Shown piece by piece: positions 40,737 to 48,817 of a stretch of 64,000 bases of DNA. Under the pieces are notes generated by a model, which was given only the letters and a program-made list of their open reading frames with translations, had not been told where the DNA came from and did no database searches. Location: the NCBI RefSeq assembly GCF_001654495.1, contig NZ_CP015849.1, positions 1,626,501 through 1,690,500 on the forward strand. The letters run 5' to 3'. The DNA comes from Streptomyces sp. SAT1 (GTDB lineage Bacteria; Actinomycetota; Actinomycetes; Streptomycetales; Streptomycetaceae). Made by a program: the position numbers and the translations under genes. Position 1 is the stretch's first letter, and every line of letters starts with the position of its first letter.

Positions 40737-41642
40737 GTGCTGGTGGTGTCCGAAGAGGTGCGGGAGGCGCTCGCGGAGCGGCGTCCCGTGGTGGCCCTGG
40801 AGTCGACGATCATCGCGCACGGGCTGCCGCGCCCGCGCAATCTCCAGGTGGCGCTGGAGCTGGAGGACGCGGCGCGGCAGGAGGGCGCCGTACCGGCGAC
40901 GATCGCCGTGCTGGACGGGCGGCCGCACATCGGTCTGGACAAGGACCGGCTGGAGCGGGTGGCGAACGAGGAGGGGATCCGCAAGCTGGGCCACCGGGAC
41001 CTGCCGCTCGCCGTGGCGGCGGGGGCGAGCGGGGCGACCACGGTGTCGGCGACCGCCCTGCTGGCCTCGCTGGCGGGGATCCGTGTCTTCGCGACCGGCG
41101 GGCTCGGCGGGGTGCACCGGCAGTGGACGGTGACCCAGGACGAGTCGGCCGACCTGGGGCTGCTGGCGCGCACCCGGATCACGGTGGTGTGCGCCGGGGT
41201 GAAGTCGATCCTGGACGTGCCGGCGACCCTGCAACGGCTGGAGACGCTGGGCGTGGCGGTCGCGGGCTACGGCACGGACCGCTTCCCCGGCTTCTATCTG
41301 TCGGACTCGGGACATCCGGTGGACTGGACGCTGCGCACGCCCGAGGAGGTGGCCGAGGTCATGCGGGCGCAGAACACGCTGCGGGCGCCCGAGTCCGCGC
41401 TGATCGTCGCCAACCCGGTCCCTCCGCAGGAGCAGCTCGACCCCGGGCTGCACGCGCGGGTGCTGGCCGACGCGCTGCGCGCGTGCGAGGCGGAGGGGGT
41501 CACGGGCCAGGCGGTGACGCCGTTCCTGCTGGACTTCCTCGTCCGGCACACGGACGGCGCCTCGCTCCGGGCGAATCTGGCGGCCGTCCGCGGCAATGTC
41601 CGGCTGGCCGGGCGCATCGCCGCCGCCTGGGCCCGGATGTGA
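40737..41642 (+). CDS. psuG: Pseudouridine-5'-phosphate glycosidase
   Basis: Cleaves pseudouridine-5'-phosphate to uracil and ribose-5-phosphate. It has 301 residues. Signature segments: PVVALESTIIAHGLPRPRNL, TTVSATALLASLAGIRVFATGGLGGVHR, VVCAGVKSILDVPATLQRLETLGV, GYGTDRFPGFY. The start is GTG 40737, with GGGAGG 8 bases upstream. The stop overlaps the start of the next gene, a PfkB kinase that would make its substrate, giving a compact pseudouridine salvage or degradation pair. Confidence 0.94.
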   Translation: MLVVSEEVREALAERRPVVALESTIIAHGLPRPRNLQVALELEDAARQEGAVPATIAVLDGRPHIGLDKDRLERVANEEGIRKLGHRDLPLAVAAGASGATTVSATALLASLAGIRVFATGGLGGVHRQWTVTQDESADLGLLARTRITVVCAGVKSILDVPATLQRLETLGVAVAGYGTDRFPGFYLSDSGHPVDWTLRTPEEVAEVMRAQNTLRAPESALIVANPVPPQEQLDPGLHARVLADALRACEAEGVTGQAVTPFLLDFLVRHTDGASLRANLAAVRGNVRLAGRIAAAWARM

Positions 41643-42619
41643 GCACCGGGCGGGCGACGGCGGCAGGGGGCGACGGGGACGCCGGGACCTCACGCGCCGG
41701 GGCGGGCGCGCTGCTGGTGGTCGGGGACGTGGTCACCGATGTCGTGGCCCGGCACCCGGGGCCGCTCGCGCCCGGCACCGACGCCGTCGCCGCGATCCGG
41801 CTGCTGCCCGGCGGCGCGGGGGCGAACGTGGCCTGCTGGGCCGCGTACCGGGGAGGCCCCGAGGTGCGGCTGCTCGGCCGGGTGGGCGCGGACACGGCGG
41901 CCTGGCACGAACGGGAGCTGACCGCTTCGGGGGTGCGGACCCGGCTCGTCGTGGACCCCGAGGCGCCGACCGGCACGGTGGTCTGCCTGGTCGACGGGGC
42001 GGCCGGGGCCGAGCGCACGTTCCTCACGGACAGCGGGGCGTCGCTGCGTCTGGAGCCCGCCGACTGGTCCCCGGCGCTGCTCGACGGGGTCGCGCGGCTG
42101 CATCTGTCGGGTTATCTGCTGTTCTCCGAAACGGGCCGGGCACTGGTGACGGCGGCCGTCGTGTCGGCACGCGCGCGTGGGGTGCCGGTGAGCCTGGATC
42201 CCGCTTCGGCGGGTTTCCTCGCGACACTGGGTGCGGAGCGGTTCCTGGCGCTCACCGAAGGCGTGGACGTCCTGCTGCCCAGCCGCGCCGAGGCGCGCCT
42301 GCTGACCGGCGCGGACGATCCGGCGGACGCGGCGGCCACGCTGAGCCGGCGCTTCCCGCTGGTGGTGGCCAAGGGCGGCCGGGACGGTGCGCTGGTGGCC
42401 CGCTCGGGCGCCGTGTGCGCCCGCGTGCCCGCCCGGCCGGTGGTGCCACTGGACACCACCGGCGCCGGTGACGCGTTCACGGGTGCGTTCCTCGCCGCGC
42501 TCGCCGACGGCGCCGGGCCCGAGACCGCCGCGGCGGACGGCTGCCGGGCGGGCGCGCTCGCGGTGGCGCGGGTGGGCGGGAGACCCCCTCGGCGGGCGCG
42601 GGGAGCGGTTCCCTCGTGA
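41639..42619 (+). CDS. PfkB-family kinase, probable pseudouridine kinase
   Basis: A 326-residue PfkB/ribokinase-type kinase. It has the N-terminal GGAGANVACWAAYRGG signature and C-terminal DTTGAGDAFTGAFLAAL (catalytic Asp in GAGD). Its start, GTG 41639, overlaps the psuG stop, so it is coupled to psuG and likely phosphorylates pseudouridine to the PsuG substrate. The first ~22 residues (STGRATAAGGDGDAGTSRA) are a Gly/Ala-rich extension. Note that PsuK is sometimes distinct; substrate assignment rests on neighbourhood. Confidence 0.87.
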   Translation: MSTGRATAAGGDGDAGTSRAGAGALLVVGDVVTDVVARHPGPLAPGTDAVAAIRLLPGGAGANVACWAAYRGGPEVRLLGRVGADTAAWHERELTASGVRTRLVVDPEAPTGTVVCLVDGAAGAERTFLTDSGASLRLEPADWSPALLDGVARLHLSGYLLFSETGRALVTAAVVSARARGVPVSLDPASAGFLATLGAERFLALTEGVDVLLPSRAEARLLTGADDPADAAATLSRRFPLVVAKGGRDGALVARSGAVCARVPARPVVPLDTTGAGDAFTGAFLAALADGAGPETAAADGCRAGALAVARVGGRPPRRARGAVPS

Positions 42620-42654
42620 GCCGCGGGACGCGCCGTGGCTCCTCGGGTGCGGCG

Positions 42655-43449
42655 CTACTCCTTGTGCCCCCAGGCCGAGAACATCGGGGCGGTGGCGAGG
42701 TCCATGGTGCCGGTGGCGACGTTGGCCAGGTGGCGGTCGATCTCCTCGTCGGTGGCCAGGCCCGCGGCGACGAGCCGGCCGCGGATCTGCCGGACGGTGG
42801 CCGACTCCAGGGCGGTGCAGGCCGGCGACGCGACCGGGAAGAAGGCATCGGCCTCGACCCGGCGCAGCCCGGCCTCCCGCAGCAGCCGGGGCAGCGTGCG
42901 CCCGTACGCCAGATCGGCCCCCCGGCCGGCGAGCAGCCGGCGGAAGCCGCGCCGCAGCCGGTTGGCCAGTTCCTCGGCGGGGCCGTGCTCGTCCGGGCAG
43001 GTCAGCGGTTGCAGCGCCGGATCGGCGTCCTCCAGGAGCAGCCGTCCGCCGGGCCGCAGCGCCGCGATCATGGACCGCAGCGCCCGCTCCCGGTCGGGGA
43101 CGTGCACCAGGACGAGCCGGGCGTGCACCAGGTCGAAGCCCTCCCCCGGCGGTTCCTCGGCGCCCACGTCGTGCGTGCGCACCTCGACCGGCGGGCGGGC
43201 GGTGGCGGCGAGCCGGGTCGTGTCGATGTCGGTCGCGACGACCCGCCCGGTGGGGCCGACCCGGTCCGCCAGCCAGGAGACGACGGACGTCCCGCCCGCG
43301 CCGACCTCCCAGCACCGCCAGCCGGGGGCCACGCCGAGCGCGTCCAGATGCCGGAAGGTGGTGGGGTCGAAGAGGTGCGCGAAGGCGTCGAAACGCTCGC
43401 CCGCCTCGGCCTGCCGGTTGTCGAGCAGATATCCGTCGCCGTGCGTCAT
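42655..43449 (-). CDS. SAM-dependent methyltransferase, class I
   Basis: A 264-residue methyltransferase. The SAM-binding motif I is WEVGAGGTSVVSWLADR (about residues 45-60), the acidic loop is VVATDIDTTRLAA, motif II region FDLVHARLVLVHVPDRERAL, then ALRPGGRLLLED. It resembles methyltransferases of the UbiE/COQ5 type. The substrate is unknown. Start ATG 43449 is chosen (MTHGDGYLLDN); the open frame continues upstream into a low-complexity region that is not coding. Stop is TAG. Confidence 0.87.
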   Translation of the reverse strand: MTHGDGYLLDNRQAEAGERFDAFAHLFDPTTFRHLDALGVAPGWRCWEVGAGGTSVVSWLADRVGPTGRVVATDIDTTRLAATARPPVEVRTHDVGAEEPPGEGFDLVHARLVLVHVPDRERALRSMIAALRPGGRLLLEDADPALQPLTCPDEHGPAEELANRLRRGFRRLLAGRGADLAYGRTLPRLLREAGLRRVEADAFFPVASPACTALESATVRQIRGRLVAAGLATDEEIDRHLANVATGTMDLATAPMFSAWGHKE

Positions 43450-43991
43450 GCCCCGATCATCTCGCGGCGGGACGCGGGCGGCGGCGGAGGGGACGCCCGG
43501 GGCAGGCGGGGGCACCCGGGGCGGACGGGTGGGACGCCCGGGGCGCGGTTCCGGGGTTCGGGGTCCGGGGTCCGGGGTCCGGAGGACGGGCGAGCGGTCG
43601 GTCGGCACCGGTGACCAGAGAACGGGCGGCAGGCGGCAGGTGGCCGCAGCCGGGTCTGAGACAGAGGACCGGAATCCGAGCGGCCGGACAGCCGGGCAGC
43701 ACCGGAGACCGGGGACCGGAGACGACGGAAGCGGAAGCCAAGCGGTCAGGGGCCGGGCAGTCGAAGACCGGAGGCCGGAGTCGCAGGCCGTAGGCCGGTC
43801 AGGAGGAGGACCGTGGGCCCGGCGGCCGGGCGGCAGGCATCCGGGGACCAGGGACCGGAACGGACGGAGTCCAGGCAGCCGGGCGGCACGAGGCCGAGGG
43901 CCGGAAAGCCGAGGGTCCGGCCTTCCGGGGGTCCCCGGCGCCGGGAATCGTGGTGCGTGCGGGTTCGGCGGGGGCGGCTGTCGTCAAGGGG
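43450..43991. other. 542-base intergenic region of short GGACCGG-type repeats
   Basis: Between the methyltransferase and the uridine-kinase-like gene, both minus strand. It is full of short imperfect repeats of GGACCGG and GGCAGGC motifs, including a run of GGGGTCC heptamers at about 43558-43581. Contains no convincing gene, promoter or RNA. The open frames across it have low-complexity products. Confidence 0.6.
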
Positions 43992-44624
43992 TCAGCCGTT
44001 CCAGGCCGGGTGGCGTGGGTCGTCGGCGCGGATCAGTACGTCCGCCGTGGCGGCCGGATCGGTCTCGGCCTCGTAGCGTGCGAAGGCGGGCAGCGTCCAG
44101 TGGTCGGCCTCGGGGGTACGGCGGCGCAGGGCGCCCGGGGAGAGGAGGACATGGACACTGAGGTCGAAGGGGAACCAGTGCCGCAGCAGGAGGGGGCCGT
44201 GGAGCAGCAGCAGTCCGCCGGGCGGCAGCCGGACGTGGGGGCTGCGGGTCGCCCGGTCGGTGGCCGGGTCCCACAGGTCGGGCAGGACCCGGCCGTCCGC
44301 GCCCGGTTCGAGCGGCCCGAAGACCTCGCGCCAGAGCGCACCGGTGTCGTACCAGCCGTCGTAGTACGTGTCCACGTCCCGGCGGCCGTGTTCGAACCGC
44401 AGGGAGGCGGGTCGCAGGAAGCCCTCGGTGCCGACGACCAGGGACGGCCGGCCGCGTACGCGCAGCGCCTCCGAGACGCGCGCGGCCAGGTCGCCGGGGC
44501 TGGCGGCGGGGGCGCCGTCGAAGGCGACGCGCGGCCAGGCGCCGCCGTCACCCGGTTCCACGTCGAGCAGCCGTTCGGCCAGGAGGTCGCCGAGCCGTTC
44601 CCAGGTGATCGCTTCGAGTCGCAC
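43992..44624 (-). CDS. Uridine kinase-like protein with degenerate P-loop
   Basis: A 210-residue protein of the uridine kinase/phosphoribulokinase-like family. Motifs recognisable: RVAFDGAPAASPGDLAARV where the Walker A lies, VVGTEGFLRPASLRFEHGRRDVDTYYDGWYDTGALWREVFGPL (substrate region), and GGLLLLHGPLLLRHW (Walker B-like). The usual Gly-Lys-Thr of Walker A is replaced, so kinase activity is doubtful. The start ATG 44624 is the only fitting one. Lies divergent from the DUF2293 gene. It could be a pseudoenzyme or a nucleotide-binding regulator, inferred only. Confidence 0.8.
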   Translation of the reverse strand: MRLEAITWERLGDLLAERLLDVEPGDGGAWPRVAFDGAPAASPGDLAARVSEALRVRGRPSLVVGTEGFLRPASLRFEHGRRDVDTYYDGWYDTGALWREVFGPLEPGADGRVLPDLWDPATDRATRSPHVRLPPGGLLLLHGPLLLRHWFPFDLSVHVLLSPGALRRRTPEADHWTLPAFARYEAETDPAATADVLIRADDPRHPAWNG

Positions 44625-44691
44625 AGGGCCATGATGCGGCAGCCGGGGACGCCCGCGGGTGGGCCGAGGGCGGTACGGGCAGGTACCTCAC

Positions 44692-45813
44692 ATGGCCCCG
44701 CACCCCGCACCCCCGCTTCCGCGGGGGCTCGTCGTGATCCAGCCCCTGCGCGGGAAGCGCTGCTCGGCGTGCCGCCGCGGGCCGCTGGCGCTGCTCGTCC
44801 TCGAAGAGGGGCGGCCCCGCTGCCTGGACTGCGCGGACCTCGCCCACCTGGTGTTCCTGCCGTGCGGCGACACCGCGCTGACCCGGAGGTCACGGGAGGA
44901 GAGCACGCTGTCGGTCCCGGTGGTGCGGTTCGCCCGGCGCCGCGGCCGGTACGAACGGCAGGGCGTCCTCGTCGAGGAGGCGGCCCTCGCCCGCGCCGAA
45001 CAGCGGTGTCTGGCCGACGCCGAGGCGCGGCGGCGGCGCCGGGCCCGGGACGCGCGGCGGCGGGCGGCGCAGGACGTACGGTTCACGGAGGCGTTCGCGG
45101 CGGAGATACGGCGGCTGTTTCCCGGTTGCCCGGCCGGACGCGCAGGGGCCGTCGCGGCGCACGCCTCGGTGCGCGGCAGCGGACGGGTGGGGCGCAGCGC
45201 GGCGGGACGGGCCCTGTCCGAGGGCGCGGTCGTGTGCGCGGTGCGGGCGTCCGTACGGCATCTGGACACACCGTACGACCGGCTGCTGATGGACGGCATG
45301 CCGCGACCTGAGGCGCGGCGGCGCATCGCGGACACCGTGGAGTCGGTACTGCGGACGTGGCGCGCCGGGGAGACGACCGGACCGGAGACGACCGGACCGG
45401 AGACGAGCGAAGCGGAGACGACCGAGGCACCGCCGACCGAAGCACCGCCGACCGAAGCACCGCCGACTGAGGCGGAGCCGACCGAAGCAGCAGGCACGCA
45501 CGAGCCACACGGGGCATGCGGGGCGCACGGGGCACACGAGGCGCAGGGCGAACCACTCGGCGGGATCGGTCGCGCGGGCGAGGGGCCCCACCGCTCTGCG
45601 CACGCGCCCGGCGCGACGTATCGTGACCAGGAGAGTCGCGCCCGCCCCGTGGCCGGAAGAGTGCCGCCCGAGCACGAGGGAGACGGCCATGGCCGATCCC
45701 AAGGGTTTCCTGAACACGCCTCGCCGGGAGTGGCCCCGCAGGCCGGTCCCGGAGCGGGCCGGGGACTGGGACGAGGTGTACGTCCCGGGTGCGCTGCTGC
45801 CGATCATCGGTGA
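44692..45813 (+). CDS. DUF2293-domain protein with TEAPP repeats
   Basis: A 373-residue protein. The N-terminal part has a zinc-ribbon-like pair (CSACRRGP, CLDCADL) at about 27-57, followed by a charged helical region rich in Arg/Ala and the DUF2293 domain (about 120-220; TEAFAAEIRRLFPGCP to LMDGMPRPEARRRIADTVE). After about residue 228 it becomes five-residue repeats (TGPET, TEAPP) encoded by 15-bp units, then a His/Gly-rich tail. The frame runs 125 bases into gltD in a different frame, so the last ~42 codons overlap a real gene. The start is ATG 44692; a GTG at 44659 is possible. Function unknown; DNA-associated roles are a guess. Confidence 0.75.
   Translation: MAPHPAPPLPRGLVVIQPLRGKRCSACRRGPLALLVLEEGRPRCLDCADLAHLVFLPCGDTALTRRSREESTLSVPVVRFARRRGRYERQGVLVEEAALARAEQRCLADAEARRRRRARDARRRAAQDVRFTEAFAAEIRRLFPGCPAGRAGAVAAHASVRGSGRVGRSAAGRALSEGAVVCAVRASVRHLDTPYDRLLMDGMPRPEARRRIADTVESVLRTWRAGETTGPETTGPETSEAETTEAPPTEAPPTEAPPTEAEPTEAAGTHEPHGACGAHGAHEAQGEPLGGIGRAGEGPHRSAHAPGATYRDQESRARPVAGRVPPEHEGDGHGRSQGFPEHASPGVAPQAGPGAGRGLGRGVRPGCAAADHR
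45376..45480. repeat. 15-bp minisatellite, seven units, inside the DUF2293 gene
   Basis: Seven consecutive 15-base units at 45376-45480, starting with ACCGGACCGGAGACG (two copies), one variant, then ACCGAAGCACCGCCG-type copies. They encode five-residue repeats TGPET, TGPET, SEAET, TEAPP x3, TEAEP. Copy number may vary between strains. Confidence 0.85.
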
Positions 45814-47176
45814 GCAGGCCGACCGGTGCATGGACTGCGGGGTTCCGTTCTGCCACGAGGCGTGCCCGCTGGGCAATCTCATCCCCGAGTGGAACGACCT
45901 GGTCGCCCGGGACGACTGGCGGGCGGCCAGCGACCGGTTGCACGCCACCAACAACTTCCCCGAGTTCACCGGGCGGTTGTGCCCGGCGCCCTGCGAGGCG
46001 GGGTGCGTGCTGGCGATCAACCAGCCGGCGGTCACCATCAAGAACGTCGAGTGCGCCGTGGCCGACCGCGCCTGGGAGGAGGGGTTCACCCCGCCACGCC
46101 CGCCGGAACGGCTGTCGGGGCGGACGGTGGCGGTGATCGGCTCGGGGCCGGCCGGGCTCGCCGCGGCGCAGCAGCTGACCCGCGCGGGGCACACGGTCGT
46201 CGTGTACGAGCGGGACGACCGGCTCGGCGGTCTGATGCGGTACGGCATCCCGGAGTTCAAGATGGAGAAGCGCCATCTGGAGCGCCGGCTGGAGCAGATG
46301 CGGGCCGAGGGGACCCGGTTCCGTACGAACACGGCGGTCGGGCGGGACATCGGCGCGGACCGGCTGCGGGCGCGGCACGACGCGGTGGTGATCGCGACCG
46401 GCGCCACGGCCTGGCGCGAACTGGACGTGCCGGGAAGGGAGTTGGCAGGGGTGCGGCAGGCGATGGAGTATCTGCCGCTGGCCAACCGGGTGTGCGAGGG
46501 GGACATCGAGGTCTCGCCGATGTCGGCGGCGGGACGCCATGTGGTCATCGTGGGCGGCGGCGACACCGGCGCCGACTGCCTGGGCACGGCGGTACGGCAG
46601 GGCGCCGCGTCCGTGACCCAGCTGGACATCTACGGCCGGCCCGGCGCGGAGCGCGACGAGGACAGCGAGCCGTGGCCCACGTACCCGAAGATCTACCGGA
46701 TGTCGGCCGCGCACGAGGAGGCCGAGGTGCTGCGTACGGCGCCCGCAGCGGACGCGGACGCCCGGCTGTTCGCCGCGTCGACGCTGCGTCTCACCGGTGA
46801 CGGGCAGGGGCATGTGCGCGAGCTGTGTCTGACCGAGGTGGACGCGCGCCGCCGCCCGCTGCCGGACCGGGAGCGGACGCTGCCGGCCGATCTGGTGCTG
46901 CTGGCGCTCGGGTTCTCCGGACCGGACCGGAGCGACGGGCTCGTCGACGGACTCGGGCTCGAACTGGCGCCGCGCGGCACGCTCGTGCGCGGCCCGCACT
47001 TCGAGACGGGCGTCCCCGGGGTGTTCGCCGCCGGGGACGCCGGTCGCGGGCAGTCGCTGATCGTGTGGGCGATCGCGGAGGGCCGGGCGGTGGCCGCGGC
47101 GGTCGACCGCTATCTGACGGGCGGTTCACGGCTGCCCGCCCCGATCGGGCCGTACGACCGCCCGATGGCGGTGTAG
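45689..47176 (+). CDS. GltD-like NADPH-dependent oxidoreductase (glutamate synthase small subunit)
   Basis: A 495-residue protein of the GltD family, FAD- and [4Fe-4S]-containing, passing electrons from NADPH. The N-terminal Cys cluster is CMDCGVPFCHEACPLGN and later CPAPCEAGC. The FAD motif is VIGSGPAGLAAAQQL; the NADPH motif is VIVGGGDTGADCLGTA. Near the C-terminus, VFAAGDAGRGQSLIVWAI. GAGGGAG precedes the ATG at 45689. The large subunit GltB is not adjacent, so it may serve another partner or be an orphan paralogue. The start overlaps the tail of the DUF2293 gene. Confidence 0.9.
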   Translation: MADPKGFLNTPRREWPRRPVPERAGDWDEVYVPGALLPIIGEQADRCMDCGVPFCHEACPLGNLIPEWNDLVARDDWRAASDRLHATNNFPEFTGRLCPAPCEAGCVLAINQPAVTIKNVECAVADRAWEEGFTPPRPPERLSGRTVAVIGSGPAGLAAAQQLTRAGHTVVVYERDDRLGGLMRYGIPEFKMEKRHLERRLEQMRAEGTRFRTNTAVGRDIGADRLRARHDAVVIATGATAWRELDVPGRELAGVRQAMEYLPLANRVCEGDIEVSPMSAAGRHVVIVGGGDTGADCLGTAVRQGAASVTQLDIYGRPGAERDEDSEPWPTYPKIYRMSAAHEEAEVLRTAPAADADARLFAASTLRLTGDGQGHVRELCLTEVDARRRPLPDRERTLPADLVLLALGFSGPDRSDGLVDGLGLELAPRGTLVRGPHFETGVPGVFAAGDAGRGQSLIVWAIAEGRAVAAAVDRYLTGGSRLPAPIGPYDRPMAV

Positions 47177-47280
47177 GCCCGCCGGGGCGGGAAGGCGGCC
47201 CCGCCGACCGGACGAGGCATCGTACGGAGCAACGTGGCCGCCCCGGAGGCGGTGTACTGCGGCCTGCGGCTCCCGGCCTC

Positions 47281-47322
<42 letters not shown>

Positions 47323-47464
47323 GCGGAATGTAAGCCGGAATGTAAGCGGTCGCGAGAGGGACGGGCGGACGGTAAGCAGTCGATGTCGGTGGGGATCAAG
47401 TCAGTGCCAAAAGTTAAGAAGAGCCGTGCAAGAAGGGCCGTGCAAGAAAAACAGCGGAAGCCGG

Positions 47465-47755
47465 TCAGGAGAGCAGGAAGTCGGCCACCCCCGCCTTGGC
47501 GCCCTCGATGAAGGCGGTCATCTCGTCGGTGGTGTAGATGAGGGCGGGACCGTCCGGGTCGGTCGACTGGCGTACGGCGATGCGGCCGTCGGCCAGCTTC
47601 ATCGCCTCCAGGCAGTTGCCCCCGTTGCCGCCGCTCCACGGCTTGTGCCAGCCCTCGCTGCCCAGCTCCCTGGCCGGCATGCCGTTGTAGATCCGCTCGC
47701 CGCGGACCCGCCGGCCGCGACGGCTCGGCGAGGGCTGGGACGTGATGTGATCCAT
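47465..47755 (-). CDS. DUF397-domain protein
   Basis: A 96-residue protein with the DUF397 domain: GWHKPWSGGNGGNCLEAMKLADGRIAVRQSTDPDGPALIYTTDE. In Streptomyces DUF397 proteins pair with XRE-type regulators (for example at whiJ and bldB-like loci), where they affect development and antibiotic production, possibly like a toxin-antitoxin pair. The start ATG 47755 abuts the stop of the regulator, with AAGGAG 6 bases before, so expression is coupled. The first ~25 residues are basic and variable. Confidence 0.88.
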   Translation of the reverse strand: MDHITSQPSPSRRGRRVRGERIYNGMPARELGSEGWHKPWSGGNGGNCLEAMKLADGRIAVRQSTDPDGPALIYTTDEMTAFIEGAKAGVADFLLS

Positions 47756-48616
47756 TCACAACTCCTTGCGGAGATCCCGGAGGATCTCCTTCGTGCGATG
47801 TGCTGTGGCGGCCTGCGCCGCCATGCGGTCCATGACCTCCAGGTGGGTCGCCACCTCGCTGCGCGCGTCCAGGTAGACGGCGCCGGTCAGGTACTCGCTG
47901 TAGACCATGTCCGGCAGTTCGGGCATGGCGAATCGGAACAGTACGAAGGGCCCGTACGTGCCGGGATGCGGCCCCGAGGAGAACGGGGCGATCTGCAGCG
48001 TCACGTTGGGCAGCTTCGCGGCGTCGAGCAGCTTGTCGATCTGGGCGCGCATCACCTCCGGGCCGCCGACCGGGCGGCGCAGCGCGGTCTCGTCCAGGAC
48101 GACCCAGAACCGGGGCGCGTCGGAGCGGGTGAGCAGGGCCTGGCGCTGCATGCGGAGCGCGACGTGGCGCTCGATGTCCTCCGGGCTTGTCTGGCCTATC
48201 GCGCCCGAGGTGAGCACCCCGCGCGCGTAGTCCTCGGTCTGGAGGAGTCCGGGCACGAAGTGCGGCTCGTAGGACCGGATGAGCGAGGCGGCGCCCTCCA
48301 GGCTGACGTACATCGAGAACCAGCCCGGCAGGATGTCGTGGAACCGCTGCCACCAGCCGGGCCGGTTGGCCTCCTCGGCCAGTTGCACGAAGGCGTCGGC
48401 CTCGTCGTCGGGGATGCCGTAGGCCTTCAGCAGGAGCTGGAGGTACGGGATCTTGAGGGAGACCTCGGCCATCTCCATCCGGCGGACGGTGGCGGGGGCG
48501 ACGCGGAGGATGCGGGCGGCTTCCTCGCGTTTGAGTCCCGCGCGTTCCCGCAGGTCGAGAAGGCGCCGACCGAGCACGACCTGCCCGACGGTCGGCGCGG
48601 ACCGCGGTTCGCTCAC
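47756..48616 (-). CDS. WhiJ-like XRE regulator (HTH plus DUF5753)
   Basis: A 286-residue regulator. Residues about 15-70 are the Cro/C1 helix-turn-helix (GRRLLDLRERAGLKREEAARILRVAPATVRRME); the rest is the DUF5753 domain (FHDILPGWFSMYVSLEGAASLIRSYEPHFVPGLLQTEDYARGVL, ending KEILRDLRKEL). Starts with GTG 48616 after GGAGG. Together with DUF397 and the divergent ATPase it forms a classic streptomycete developmental regulator locus. An inverted repeat between the two divergent genes (48788-48800) may be an operator. Confidence 0.92.
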   Translation of the reverse strand: MSEPRSAPTVGQVVLGRRLLDLRERAGLKREEAARILRVAPATVRRMEMAEVSLKIPYLQLLLKAYGIPDDEADAFVQLAEEANRPGWWQRFHDILPGWFSMYVSLEGAASLIRSYEPHFVPGLLQTEDYARGVLTSGAIGQTSPEDIERHVALRMQRQALLTRSDAPRFWVVLDETALRRPVGGPEVMRAQIDKLLDAAKLPNVTLQIAPFSSGPHPGTYGPFVLFRFAMPELPDMVYSEYLTGAVYLDARSEVATHLEVMDRMAAQAATAHRTKEILRDLRKEL

Positions 48617-48787
48617 CCTCCACCTCCAGTTGAAAGTCCTGACAGCCCTGCGGCGCCATTCGAAGATTCATTCGAAGACCCGAAGGATCTCCGGCCGATC
48701 TCAACTGGCGCCGCGCGACATGCTGTTGCGTGCAGTGTGCCACGACCCCTCACCGCGTCATACAGCACTCTGCATTTTTCATAGTGA

Positions 48788-48800
48788 CACTTGCCAAGTG
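48788..48800. promoter_or_regulatory. Inverted repeat in the divergent gap of the whiJ-like locus
   Basis: CACTTG C CAAGTG at 48788-48800, 18 bases before the ATPase start. Candidate operator of the XRE regulator; other regulatory sites in the 201-base gap are not evident. Confidence 0.5.
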
Positions 48801-48817
48801 TTCACGGCGGGGAGATA

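Noticed and set aside
41639..42619. Ribokinase or fructokinase assignment for the second PfkB kinase
   Set aside because: Its overlap with psuG argues for pseudouridine kinase instead.
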